From positions 21,368 through 85,367 of the forward strand of contig CAZVYQ010000007.1 of the NCBI GenBank assembly GCA_964631375.1: a stretch of DNA of 64,000 nt, in the 5' to 3' direction. The notes below the pieces were generated by a model. The model ran no database searches. It was not told the origin of the DNA and saw nothing but the letters and a program-made list of their open reading frames with translations. Made by a program: the position numbers and the translations under genes. This stretch comes from JAAYYM01 sp964631375 (GTDB lineage Bacteria; Bacillota; Clostridia; Lachnospirales; Lachnospiraceae). Of the stretch, positions 37,281-45,785 are shown piece after piece; the stretch's first letter is position 1, and every line of letters starts with the position of its first letter.

Positions 37281-37314
37281 TATATGTTATACAACATATA
37301 GAACAGGTAGTCAA
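37281..37314 (-). promoter_or_regulatory. Promoter of hsp20 with palindromic candidate operator
   Basis: Minus-strand -35 TTGACT (37309-37314), 17-bp spacer, -10 TATAAC (37286-37291). TATATGTT (37281-37288) and AACATATA (37293-37300) form a perfect 8-bp palindrome with a 4-nt centre over the -10. It is a candidate repressor site different from CIRCE. Confidence 0.75.
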
Positions 37315-37375
37315 TAGAGAAAATGTGAATTATTTGTGAAATCGTATTGTATGGGGATCAAAGTAATGGTTCAGA

Positions 37376-37966
37376 TTAAAGCATAAGGCTTTCCTGTATA
37401 TACTCGGCTTCCTCCATGCTTTGTTTGTGGAGAAGAAAATCATTGTGCTTCAGCATGCTAACAGCACTCTTTGGATCGTATACCCAGGTGCTGATACTGT
37501 CTTTTGGAATGATCAGCGGCATACGGTCATGGACATCCTTCATAGAATCATTTGCAACAGTAGTGATGATTGAAAAGTGGGGCTGTTCCTCAAGTGTATA
37601 GATTCCTGCAAGAAATAAAACATCACCGGTTTTTTGGGAAAAACGAAACTTAATCTTGGTTGGACTCCATTCGTAGAAACCACGAGTCGGGACAACACAT
37701 CGGCGTTCTGAAAAATCTCTGCGAAACATTGGCTTTTCATTTACGCTTTCAGCACGTGCATTGATGATAGGACGACTGCTCCTTGGATGGTGATATCCCC
37801 AGACATAGGAGGATGCTGTCAACTGATCTGATGGGTCTGCATGTAGTACCAGAGCAGTCTCTGACGGATGAATATCGCCGGCTGCAGCGAGCTTTCTGTC
37901 AATGCTACGACATAGCTTTTCAAGTTCATCTGCCATTTCATCATCTACATAAAATCTTCCACACAT
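37376..37966 (-). CDS. SOS response-associated peptidase (SRAP/YedK/HMCES)
   Basis: The ATG at 37966 is required so that Cys2 (MCGRF) becomes the N-terminal catalytic residue; a GTG 9 bp upstream overlaps the ribosome site GAGGTG. The 196-residue protein has the NARAESVNEKPMFR motif, RRCVVPTRGFYEW (catalytic Glu) and DVHDRMPLII (His), the conserved SRAP active site. The family forms a thiazolidine cross-link with abasic sites in single-stranded DNA. It follows the Y-family polymerase gene by about 60 bp, which supports a shared DNA-damage role. Confidence 0.93.
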   Translation of the reverse strand: MCGRFYVDDEMADELEKLCRSIDRKLAAAGDIHPSETALVLHADPSDQLTASSYVWGYHHPRSSRPIINARAESVNEKPMFRRDFSERRCVVPTRGFYEWSPTKIKFRFSQKTGDVLFLAGIYTLEEQPHFSIITTVANDSMKDVHDRMPLIIPKDSISTWVYDPKSAVSMLKHNDFLLHKQSMEEAEYIQESLML

Positions 37967-38027
37967 GGTGTTCACCTCGTTTTACTTATAACAATCGTGG
38001 TAATGGCTATATGATCAATAGCTCCGA

Positions 38028-39380
38028 TTATAATTGCAGTTCTTTATCCAGATTCATTCCTAACGTAATGCCGGTTCTACGTTCGCGATCTAGACCGCCA
38101 GAAACATGAGAGATTTTGTTGTCGATGTATCTGGCACGGATAAGAGAATCTTCGCCGTATTTCTGGCGAATATCATCAACGGTGTGATTCCAGCTGCTCA
38201 GTTTTTCTGCATTGAGCAGATACTGATCGGGGAGCATCTCACAGTCTTGTATTCCTTCTATTTCGTACATTCCCAGATCGAATAGATTGAGTTGACGATA
38301 ATCGCCGTTCGATACTTTGCTTGTGTGTACCCCCAATTGTCGGATGGCAGTATCTCTTGCCGACCCAAAGATCCATAGCTCGGTCAACACACGGCAGGCA
38401 GTACGATATATTTCTTCTGTAATATCGGTTGCAGACAGCAGTTGTGCCTGATGGATATAGTGTTCAAATTCGTTACTTGTGATACTGACAGCAATACAGG
38501 AAACCTTGACGTGATCCTTGCGTATTCGCAAGGAGACAGTTTCACATAGAGATAATAGCAATTCCTTTGCAGTATTGATGTCTGTAACATCCGCAGGTGC
38601 AGTTACACTGTTTCCGTATCCTTTGGCATCGGCTGACTTACAGGCATAAGGAACGAGGTCGTTGCCATTGGCATAGTTCCAGATGATCTCACCGTGTGTT
38701 TTCAAATGATCCTTTAAAACTTCTAAGTCTGCCTTCGCCAATTCACCAATCGTGTGAATGCCCAGATTGTGTAGCTTCACCTGTGTGGAGCGTCCGACGA
38801 AAAAAAGCTTACTAACAGATAAGGGCCACATTTTTGCTGGGATCTCCTCAGGAAACAGAGTGTGTACCATGTCCGGCTTTTTAAAATCTCCGGCCATCTT
38901 GGATAACAGACGATTATAGGAAATACCGATATTCACAGTAAATCCAAGCTTGTGTTTGATTTCTTCGCGCAGATCGTTGGCGAAGGAGACGATGCCGCCA
39001 TATAGACCTTCATAGCCATCGAATTCTGCCCATGCCTCATCAATGCTATATTGTGTGACGTGATCGGAATATTTATTCAGTAACTCCATCAATGATTTCG
39101 AAGCGGCTACATATAAATGATAATCAGGCGGAACGATGATCAGATCGGGACACTTTTTTTGTGCTGAGACGATGGCTTCTCCTGTGTTGATATCATATTG
39201 CTTGGCGGGAGTACTCTTTGCCAATACAATACCATGCCTGGAGGCTTGATCGCCGCCAACGATGGATGGGACAGTTCTCAGATCCAGCTTTTCCCCAAGT
39301 ACATTGATACGATAGGCTGCACTCCAGGACAAGAAGGCACTGTTGACATCAATGTGAAAAATATATCGTTGATTCTCCAT
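38028..39380 (-). CDS. Y-family DNA polymerase (DinB/UmuC-like)
   Basis: A 450-residue translesion polymerase. FHIDVNSAFLSW carries the first catalytic Asp (Asp11) and YSIDEAWAEF the second acidic pair. Helix-hairpin-helix (LHNLGIHTIGELAKADLEVL) and little-finger regions follow. The YSIDEA form is common in Gram-positive UmuC-like proteins. Upstream is a promoter with an embedded LexA-like box. Whether it is a Pol IV or Pol V type cannot be decided by eye. Confidence 0.92.
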   Translation of the reverse strand: MENQRYIFHIDVNSAFLSWSAAYRINVLGEKLDLRTVPSIVGGDQASRHGIVLAKSTPAKQYDINTGEAIVSAQKKCPDLIIVPPDYHLYVAASKSLMELLNKYSDHVTQYSIDEAWAEFDGYEGLYGGIVSFANDLREEIKHKLGFTVNIGISYNRLLSKMAGDFKKPDMVHTLFPEEIPAKMWPLSVSKLFFVGRSTQVKLHNLGIHTIGELAKADLEVLKDHLKTHGEIIWNYANGNDLVPYACKSADAKGYGNSVTAPADVTDINTAKELLLSLCETVSLRIRKDHVKVSCIAVSITSNEFEHYIHQAQLLSATDITEEIYRTACRVLTELWIFGSARDTAIRQLGVHTSKVSNGDYRQLNLFDLGMYEIEGIQDCEMLPDQYLLNAEKLSSWNHTVDDIRQKYGEDSLIRARYIDNKISHVSGGLDRERRTGITLGMNLDKELQL

Positions 39381-39424
39381 TTGGAATCCCCCGGCTTTTG
39401 GTACCTCACACTCCCCTTAAGTTC

Positions 39425-39452
39425 ATTATACAAACATCAGTTCGAATTGTAA
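39425..39452 (-). promoter_or_regulatory. SOS promoter with LexA (DinR)-like box
   Basis: Minus-strand -35 TTACAA (39447-39452), 16-bp spacer, -10 TATAAT (39425-39430). The spacer carries CGAACTGATGTTTG (39431-39444), matching the Firmicute LexA core GAAC-N4-GTTC at seven of eight positions. Binding would block the polymerase gene and probably SRAP behind it. Confidence 0.72.
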
Positions 39453-39503
39453 ATGGTAAAATATTTTTTGCCTCGGCAACGAAATGGAAACAAGGAAACT
39501 AAA

Positions 39504-40541
39504 TTAATACGTGAATTCATAATTGGTATTATAGGTTCTCACATAGAGTACCCCGTCTCGATTAAAAATATAGGACGGACCTGATTTGAGAGGGATCCTG
39601 TCAAGTGTTTTACCAGTATGTGTATCGAGCTGATACAGATAATCGTCTTCATCGGTAAAGCCATACCCACATACAATGACATCATTGATGATCTCGAAGG
39701 TAGAGGCGTTGTTTACAAGTGCATCTGATCTCCACAGAATACTCATATCTGTTAGGTCAATGGCTGTAATGTAACCATTTTTGTTAGCAGATGAACTTGC
39801 ATAGGTGTTATGAAATGTTGTAACATACAATGTCTGTCCATCGATTTTTGCCCAGTTTACAGACTCCTTGATGTAATCAATATCTTCATCAATGACATCA
39901 TCACCATAGTATTGAAAAGCTGCAAAATCCAAACTGTAAAGGAGTTCATGTGACTGTGGATCCAGAATATTCAGGATATCTCCTTCACTAAAATCATAGC
40001 CATAGGTGCAGAAGAGATAATCGCCGTTTGAAAAAGCCTTTGTAATCATCATGCCATACCAATCTGCCGGGATATCTGCAGGCAGATTTCCACCCTTGTC
40101 ATTCTCAACAAATGGATTTGGAAGGTCGTATCCTTCTATAGACAGCCCATTTTGTGTAAACCATGCATCATCATCAGTAATGCTGTTTGCTTCCTTCTTT
40201 TTTTGTGTTAAGTTCAATTTGTTGGCTACAGGAGTTTGTGCGGCTTTTTCAGAACAGTAATACTCAAAGGAAGGTGCCGGAAGTGTAGTGGTCTCGCTCA
40301 TGGGTACTGCTGATGGATCGATATCATATGTATCCTTCGTTTCATCGATACCGGATGATGTTTCGGCAGCATCATTTGTTTCAACAACAATCGGAGTAGG
40401 CTCCTCTGTTGCCGTTTCTGCTGTGGCAGTCGTTTCTTGAGCCGGCTGATCCGGTTCCTCTATTTTGCAGCCGGTGAAGACAAAAGCAGCCAGACAGCAG
40501 GATAGTAGTGTAGCGAATACTTGATTTTGATTCATTTTCAT
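39504..40541 (-). CDS. Putative lipoprotein with PQQ-like beta-propeller region
   Basis: A 345-residue exported protein. A lysine-poor signal sequence ends in FVFTGC (Cys25 the likely lipidated residue; Phe at -3 is a relaxed lipobox). A low-complexity T/E/A/P linker (about 30-95) is followed by a domain with repeats such as GDILNILDPQSHELLYSL, GYITAIDLTDMSILWRS and DYLYQLDTHTGKTLDRI, typical of PQQ-like propeller blades. Only about three blades are evident. Function unknown; it stands alone on its strand. Confidence 0.65.
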   Translation of the reverse strand: MKMNQNQVFATLLSCCLAAFVFTGCKIEEPDQPAQETTATAETATEEPTPIVVETNDAAETSSGIDETKDTYDIDPSAVPMSETTTLPAPSFEYYCSEKAAQTPVANKLNLTQKKKEANSITDDDAWFTQNGLSIEGYDLPNPFVENDKGGNLPADIPADWYGMMITKAFSNGDYLFCTYGYDFSEGDILNILDPQSHELLYSLDFAAFQYYGDDVIDEDIDYIKESVNWAKIDGQTLYVTTFHNTYASSSANKNGYITAIDLTDMSILWRSDALVNNASTFEIINDVIVCGYGFTDEDDYLYQLDTHTGKTLDRIPLKSGPSYIFNRDGVLYVRTYNTNYEFTY

Positions 40542-40633
40542 TATAACAACCCCTTATTGATTTATTTCTTAACGACCTTGACAATCTTACCACACAATTA
40601 TAATTTTGTGTAGAGGTGTACATATCAAAATAC

Positions 40634-40661
40634 TTGTCTATATATAGAGAGTTATGATAAA
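40634..40661 (+). promoter_or_regulatory. Weak candidate promoter upstream of the 50-bp repeats
   Basis: TTGTCT (40634-40639) and GATAAA (40656-40661) are 16 bp apart. If used, the three repeats would lie in an ahcY leader of roughly 200 nt. Divergently, ATTATA near 40598-40603 is a possible -10 for the lipoprotein gene, inside an ACACAA/TTGTGT inverted repeat (40592-40611). Confidence 0.35.
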
Positions 40662-40795
40662 ATCAGGGGAGAGTTCTCGTTACGAAGTAATGAGATACCC
40701 CTGATAAGAAAATCAGGGGAGAGTTCTCGTTACGAAGTAATGAGATACCCCTGATAAGAAAATCAGGGGAGAGTTCTCGTTACGAAGTAATGAGA
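40661..40795 (+). repeat. Three tandem 50-bp hairpin-forming repeats upstream of ahcY
   Basis: Units start at 40661, 40711 and 40761. Units 1 and 2 are identical over 50 bp; unit 3 matches for 35 bp and then diverges. In unit 1, ATCAGGGG (40662-40669) pairs with CCCCTGAT (40698-40705), and TCTCGTTAC (40675-40683) with GTAATGAGA (40687-40695), one G-U pair included. Unit 3 keeps the inner stem but lacks the outer 3' arm. GAGA at 40670-40673 region could compete for TCTC. A further 6-bp stem (ACGATG/CATCGT, 40801-40825) follows. These elements fill the 331-bp gap between the lipoprotein gene and ahcY; no gene was seen in it. Confidence 0.9.
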
Positions 40796-40872
40796 CAACC
40801 ACGATGATAGGTGACCGACCATCGTTTAAAAATTCGGCTGAAAATAAAACTTTGAAACCGGAGGAAAAAAAC

Positions 40873-42120
40873 ATGAGTAGTGAAATCAGAGACATCAATT
40901 TAGCCGAATCAGGCGAAAGAAAGATCGAGTGGGTCAAGAGAAACTGTGATCTGCTTCGAACACTTGAGAAGGAATTCTCTGAGACAAAGCCATTTGCAGG
41001 CAAAAAGGTAGCACTGTCTGTACATCTGGAAGCAAAAACAGCATATCTGTGCAAAGTACTTGCAGCAGGAGGAGCAGATATGTATATTACAGGTTCTAAC
41101 CCATTATCCACACAGGATGATGTAGCAGCAGCACTTGTGGCAGCAGGACTTGAGGTACACGCATGGTATGATTGTACACCTGAGGAATACAATACACATA
41201 TTCGCAATGTATTAAAGGTAGGTCCCAATATTATCATTGATGATGGTGGAGATCTTGTGAATATGATGCATACAGAATTCACAGACCTGATTCCGAATGT
41301 CATCGGTGGATGTGAGGAAACCACAACAGGTATCCTCAGACTGGAGGCAATGAACAGAGACAAAACATTAAAATTCCCTATGGTTAAGGTCAATAACGCA
41401 GACTGCAAGCATTTCTTTGATAATCGTTATGGCACAGGTCAGTCCGTATGGGATGGAATCAATAGAACCACTAACCTGATTGTAGCAGGCAAGAGAGTTG
41501 TTGTAGCAGGCTATGGCTGGTGCGGTAAGGGCGTTGCCATGAGAGCTAAGGGTCTCGGTGCACGCGTAATCATCACAGAGATTGACCCGGTAAAAGCAAT
41601 AGAAGCAGTTATGGACGGATTTGACGTTATGCCTATGAACGAGGCTGCTAAGGTCGGTGATTTCTTCGTAACAGTAACCGGTTGTGACAAGGTTATCGAT
41701 GCAGAGGATTTTGCAGTGATGAAGGACGGAGCAATTCTTTGCAATGCAGGACATTTTGATTGTGAGATCGATATGGCCGGACTTCGTAAGATCGCAGTAG
41801 AAACACGTGAAATGCGTAAGAATATCATGGGCTACAAGCTTCCGACAGGACAGTGGATCTTTGTCCTCGCCGAAGGACGTCTTGTTAATCTGGCAGCAGG
41901 AGACGGACATCCTGCAGAGATCATGGACATGAGTTTTGCAATTCAGGCTCTCAGCGCAAAATATCTCGTAGAGCACGGCACAGAACTCACAGAGAAACTC
42001 ATCGACGTTCCTCGCTCCGTAGACAACGACGTAGCAGTCCGCAAATTAGCCTTTCTTGGCAAGCACATCGACACGCTTACTCCTGAGCAGGAAAAATACC
42101 TCAACAGCTCAGCTGTGTAG
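40873..42120 (+). CDS. ahcY: Adenosylhomocysteinase (S-adenosylhomocysteine hydrolase), short form
   Basis: The ATG at 40873 follows GGAGG, and MSSEIRDINLAESGERKIEW matches a family start; the open frame extends upstream into the repeats but lacks a site. The 415-residue NAD-dependent enzyme has HLEAKTAYL, DDGGD, GGCEETTTG, NNADCKHFFDN and the Rossmann VVAGYGWCGKGVA. The length corresponds to the short form without the extra mid-protein insert of many bacterial enzymes. It splits SAH to adenosine and homocysteine in the methyl cycle. The leader repeats suggest regulation. Confidence 0.96.
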   Translation: MSSEIRDINLAESGERKIEWVKRNCDLLRTLEKEFSETKPFAGKKVALSVHLEAKTAYLCKVLAAGGADMYITGSNPLSTQDDVAAALVAAGLEVHAWYDCTPEEYNTHIRNVLKVGPNIIIDDGGDLVNMMHTEFTDLIPNVIGGCEETTTGILRLEAMNRDKTLKFPMVKVNNADCKHFFDNRYGTGQSVWDGINRTTNLIVAGKRVVVAGYGWCGKGVAMRAKGLGARVIITEIDPVKAIEAVMDGFDVMPMNEAAKVGDFFVTVTGCDKVIDAEDFAVMKDGAILCNAGHFDCEIDMAGLRKIAVETREMRKNIMGYKLPTGQWIFVLAEGRLVNLAAGDGHPAEIMDMSFAIQALSAKYLVEHGTELTEKLIDVPRSVDNDVAVRKLAFLGKHIDTLTPEQEKYLNSSAV

Positions 42121-42233
42121 GAGATGAATCGGAGAACTAGTTTTCACAATAAAATGTCTAAATCAGTAAGTCAGGCAGAGCGTGGCAGTACGGTTCTTTG
42201 AGGTAAGCCTAAGGAGTTCAAAGACATAAAAAA

Positions 42234-42264
42234 ACATGGAAGCACAATCTTCCATGTTTTTTTT
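42234..42264 (+). terminator. Rho-independent terminator after ahcY
   Basis: ACATGGAAG (42234-42242), 6-nt loop, CTTCCATGT (42249-42257) and a run of T to 42264; flanking A and T tracts extend the stem. The stem arms recur in the terminator at 62335-62367. Confidence 0.92.
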
Positions 42265-42338
42265 ATGGCTGAGAAGGACGACGCGTCAAAAAGAATCACA
42301 TTGGCATTGTCAGACTGACGTCCGTCCGTTTACACTTT

Positions 42339-43553
42339 CTATAACCCACTTTTGTCCACATGCTCCGCATTGACCTCATGATTCTTATAAGCTGCCACTA
42401 GAGTCTGAATCTTCTCACTCGGATTCAACAGATCACTGATCGAAGCATCATGATTCAACGTATCGATCAGATAAGCAATATACTTACTCATATCACAGTT
42501 AATATAATAAGGTCTCTCCAGAAGCTCCGGCGTCTGATAAACCAGATTTGTTGTCAATACCTTATCGATAATACCTGTCTCATAAGCCAGGTCAAACTTC
42601 TTCAATCCATTTGTAAACAATCCGAACGTGGAAGCAATGAAAATTCTGCCTGCATTTCTTTGCTTCAATTGTCTTGCAACATCCAAAACACTCTCGCCGG
42701 AAGAAATCATGTCGTCGATGACCAGCACATCCTTGCCCTCAATCGAACTGCCAAGGAACTCATGTGAAATAATTGGATTATGTCCGTTTACGATCTTTGT
42801 ATAATCTCTTCTCTTATAAAACATGCCCATATCCAGTCCAAGGACATTAGCGATGTAGATCGCACGACTCATACCACCCTCATCCGGACTGATGACCATC
42901 ATGTGATCAGAGTTTAATGTCAGATCCGGTACATTACGTAGCAGTCCTTTGATAAACTGATAGGCTGGCTGGACTGTTTCGAATCCATGAAGAGGTATTG
43001 CGTTTTGCACGCGTGCATCATGGGCATCAAAGGTAATAATATTGTCTACACCCATGTGAACTAACTCCTGCAGAGCAATGGCACAATCCAAAGACTCTCT
43101 GGCACTTCTCTTGTGTTGTCTGCTTTCATAAAGAAAAGGCATAATAACCGTAATACGTCTGGCTTTACCCCCCACAGCAGCAATGACTCTCTTTAAATCC
43201 TGATAATGATCATCAGGAGACATATGATTTTCGTGTCCACATAAAGAATATGTCAAACTATAATTTCCTACATCTACTAATAAGTACAAATCTGAGCCAC
43301 GAACAGACTCATTGATGATACCCTTTGCTTCACCTGTTCCAAATCTTGAAACCTTAGCATCCAGTATATAGGTGTTTCTCTGATATCCTGAGAAAGCCAG
43401 GCTGGATTTATGTTCATTTTCCCTTTCTGTTCGCCAGTTGACCAGATATTTGTCAATTTTCTCTCCGAGTGCTTTGCAGCCCTCCAGTGGAATCATACCC
43501 AGGGAACCCACGGGAATGGTTTCAAGATTACGCTTTTCTTCGCGTTTTGGCAT
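42339..43553 (-). CDS. prs: Ribose-phosphate pyrophosphokinase, long divergent form
   Basis: The ATG at 43553 follows GAGGA; a longer frame begins 24 bp earlier. At 404 residues it is longer than the usual 310-320. INESVRGSDLY, VIMPFLYESRQHKR, TFDAHDARVQNAIP and the PRPP loop VIDDMISSGESV are recognisable, but the N-terminus is extended and the regulatory-loop region altered. It makes PRPP from ribose 5-phosphate and ATP. It follows dnaI by 26 bp, an unusual link to replication genes. Confidence 0.85.
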   Translation of the reverse strand: MPKREEKRNLETIPVGSLGMIPLEGCKALGEKIDKYLVNWRTERENEHKSSLAFSGYQRNTYILDAKVSRFGTGEAKGIINESVRGSDLYLLVDVGNYSLTYSLCGHENHMSPDDHYQDLKRVIAAVGGKARRITVIMPFLYESRQHKRSARESLDCAIALQELVHMGVDNIITFDAHDARVQNAIPLHGFETVQPAYQFIKGLLRNVPDLTLNSDHMMVISPDEGGMSRAIYIANVLGLDMGMFYKRRDYTKIVNGHNPIISHEFLGSSIEGKDVLVIDDMISSGESVLDVARQLKQRNAGRIFIASTFGLFTNGLKKFDLAYETGIIDKVLTTNLVYQTPELLERPYYINCDMSKYIAYLIDTLNHDASISDLLNPSEKIQTLVAAYKNHEVNAEHVDKSGL

Positions 43554-43579
43554 AAATGTCCTCACTTTCCGGTACACCG

Positions 43580-44566
43580 TTAATGAATACTTTGATTACC
43601 GACTTTGTTAAATTTTTTCTTTAACCGGATATCCTCTACCTCAAACTTATAGATTTGATAATATCCGGAGATTCTCGAAAAGGTTCTCTCAGAATATTGC
43701 TTAGCCAGATTTTCCAACGAAAGATTCGTTGAGATGATCGTGGATTTCTTTCTGAGATTTCGTTCGTTCAATATCAGAAATAACTGTGAAGATACAAAAG
43801 AATTAATTGTTTCTGTCCCAAGATCGTCGATGATCAGCAGATCACAGTCAAATATATGCTCATGAACGTCTCTGATTTCCTCCGATGCATTATAGGAATG
43901 AAACGTTTTTTTTGCAATTGCATCAAATAATTGAAATGCGGTAAAGTAGATAACAGAGTGACCGCTTTCAATAAGCTCCTTTGCAATGCAGTTTGTTAAA
44001 AAAGTCTTTCCGACACCGACATTTCCATAGAAAAAAAGATTGCGGTAATCGGAATCAAAGGTTTTGATATAATCCCTGCATTCATCCACGATGTGCTTCA
44101 TCAGTACAGTCTCGGACTGATTATAATACTCGTAAGAGAAATTGTCAAAGTTCTCTTCGGCAAGGACATTTTCGATATTAGATTGTGTATAAAGAAACTG
44201 TATAACAGCCTGTTTCAAACAGTGACATTTCTTTCCGTTGATATATCCGGTATCCTTGCAATCAGGACATTGATAGATCGGATCCAGATATGTGGACGGA
44301 AATCCGTAATCACTTAACAGTTTTGCTTTTTGTGCGGTCAGAGAGGACATTTCCTCCCTCATTTCTGACAATGCCTTTTGATCACCCAAGATATATTTCT
44401 TACCCTGTTCAAGTGCTAATCTGGAAATGGCAGAATCAATATCTCTATATTCCGGAATCAGATCATACACTTCATTACGATGTTCCTCTAGGAGGTGTCG
44501 GTTCTGTAACTGAACACTCTCATAGTTTCTGAAAATGGTATCATACTGCGAATTTGTGAGTGCCAT
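43580..44566 (-). CDS. Primosomal helicase loader, DnaI/DnaC-like AAA+ ATPase
   Basis: A 328-residue protein. A zinc-binding N-terminal part, CPDCKDTGYINGKKCHC (Cys100, 103, 114, 116), resembles DnaI. The AAA+ domain has Walker A GNVGVGKT (181-188), Walker B LLIIDDLGTE and sensor I STNLS. It loads the replicative helicase together with DnaD and DnaB in Firmicutes. It is 19 bp downstream of the DnaD-like gene. Confidence 0.9.
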   Translation of the reverse strand: MALTNSQYDTIFRNYESVQLQNRHLLEEHRNEVYDLIPEYRDIDSAISRLALEQGKKYILGDQKALSEMREEMSSLTAQKAKLLSDYGFPSTYLDPIYQCPDCKDTGYINGKKCHCLKQAVIQFLYTQSNIENVLAEENFDNFSYEYYNQSETVLMKHIVDECRDYIKTFDSDYRNLFFYGNVGVGKTFLTNCIAKELIESGHSVIYFTAFQLFDAIAKKTFHSYNASEEIRDVHEHIFDCDLLIIDDLGTETINSFVSSQLFLILNERNLRKKSTIISTNLSLENLAKQYSERTFSRISGYYQIYKFEVEDIRLKKKFNKVGNQSIH

Positions 44567-44585
44567 GATTTATCTCCCTAAATGA

Positions 44586-45656
44586 TCAGTTACTGAGAAT
44601 TTCCTTTTCCAATTCAGAATAATTATAAGAACGCTGATTGAAATTATTGAACTTGTTTCCTGTTCCAACAGAAGAAACATTGTCTCTTGTGCTCGCAGCA
44701 GCCGTCTTGCTGTTTTTAAATTTGTCATCAAGTGCCTGAATGTCGGTATAGTGCTTTACGTTGCTCTGTTTCCAGCTCTTTAGGATCGTATCGGTATATT
44801 CAAAACTGGATTTATGAGTGGACTTCATAGTTCTGTTACATGCCTCGATGATAATGGGGGTATCAAATCCATATACATCAATCCACTTTTTAATAAAATC
44901 CATTTCAGAATTAACAGGATTTCTGCCGGACAGTCCTAATGCTTTTAGAATCTCATAAATCTCTTTCCGGTACATGCCAACATTTTCCTTTGCTTCGTCG
45001 ACAGTGGTAATTCCACTCTCAGCCCATGCAAGAGCTACTGTTTCCATATACCGCATACTCTTCTTCTTAATATTAACACAATACTCAATTAAATATTCAA
45101 TTAATTCGGCTGAAAATCCAAGAGAATCATACATATACAGCAATGATGAAATCTCCGTGCTGCTGAGGGTTTTGCCAATATATTGTTCTGCAATAAACAG
45201 AAGCTGGGAAATATCCTCCTGATTTTTGAAAGCTGCCAGCTTGTCCAAAGAATAGGAAGGCTTCGCGGGCATTGCCAGTATATTATCCTTCTGTAAAAGT
45301 ACAGGCTTTTCAACAAGTACAGCAGCAGGAGCCTCAGATACTGCTGCGGACTTAGCAGAGGAATTGATATCGTGGATGCGAATGCCAACTAAGTTTTTGG
45401 AGGAATCAAAATCCAACGACAAGAGTTTGTTTTTCTCCCAATACTTTAGTGCGCGGAGAACATCCTTCTCTGTATAATTAAAGTAATCAGCAATGATGGA
45501 TACAGAAATGGGGCGATTAGAGGACATACATCTTAATAAAAACAGATAAATTTTAATCTGTGCATCATTTGCATCCTTCATATGTTCATCGATAAACCTG
45601 TTGGACACAAGTGTGGCATCTATACAACAATCACTATAAAGTGTTATCTCACCCAT
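44586..45656 (-). CDS. DnaD-domain replication initiation protein
   Basis: The ATG at 45656 has GGTGA upstream. A second in-frame ATG at 45668 lies in a 12-bp duplication (GAGAGAATGGGT twice), so either may be used. The protein has about 356 residues: an N-terminal winged helix (IKIYLFLLRCMSSNRPIS..IADYFNYTEKDVLRALKYWEK), a linker and a C-terminal DnaD/DnaB2 region (about 165-240 and 250-330). An Asn/Ser-rich tail ends it. It helps remodel DNA and load the helicase. Upstream is the DnaA-box array. Confidence 0.87.
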   Translation of the reverse strand: MGEITLYSDCCIDATLVSNRFIDEHMKDANDAQIKIYLFLLRCMSSNRPISVSIIADYFNYTEKDVLRALKYWEKNKLLSLDFDSSKNLVGIRIHDINSSAKSAAVSEAPAAVLVEKPVLLQKDNILAMPAKPSYSLDKLAAFKNQEDISQLLFIAEQYIGKTLSSTEISSLLYMYDSLGFSAELIEYLIEYCVNIKKKSMRYMETVALAWAESGITTVDEAKENVGMYRKEIYEILKALGLSGRNPVNSEMDFIKKWIDVYGFDTPIIIEACNRTMKSTHKSSFEYTDTILKSWKQSNVKHYTDIQALDDKFKNSKTAAASTRDNVSSVGTGNKFNNFNQRSYNYSELEKEILSN

Positions 45657-45710
45657 TCTCTCACCCATTCTCTCAAATCTTACTTGAGAACGTGTCCTCA
45701 AGCAACATGA

Positions 45711-45738
45711 ATTATAGCACATCTTCTCCAAAAAACAA
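45711..45738 (-). promoter_or_regulatory. Candidate promoter of dnaD-dnaI-prs
   Basis: Minus-strand -35 TTGTTT (45733-45738), 16-bp spacer, -10 TATAAT (45711-45716). A 6-bp hairpin in the leader (CTTGAG/CTCAAG, 45683-45702) follows. An imperfect inverted repeat, CCCGAAAACCC/GGGTTTCGGG (45751-45782), lies just upstream around a second TATAAT. Confidence 0.5.
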
Positions 45739-45785
45739 ACCTTTATTTTGCCCGAAAACCCAGTAATTATAAGGGTTTCGGGAAA

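Noticed and set aside
40661..40795. CRISPR array
   Set aside because: The 50-bp units abut directly with no unique spacers and no cas genes are nearby.
40661..40825. SAM-I, SAH or guanidine-II (mini-ykkC) riboswitch
   Set aside because: The core motifs of the SAM and SAH aptamers are missing. An ACGA occurs in each loop region, but the stem register does not present it as the guanidine-II tetraloop.
40713..41408. 231-residue minus-strand ORF across the repeats and ahcY
   Set aside because: It is antisense to a conserved enzyme, has no recognisable domain and no ribosome site was noted.
45751..45782. Rho-independent terminator at the CCCGAAAACCC/GGGTTTCGGG repeat
   Set aside because: Neither strand has a T-run after the stem, so it was noted only as an inverted repeat near the dnaD promoter.
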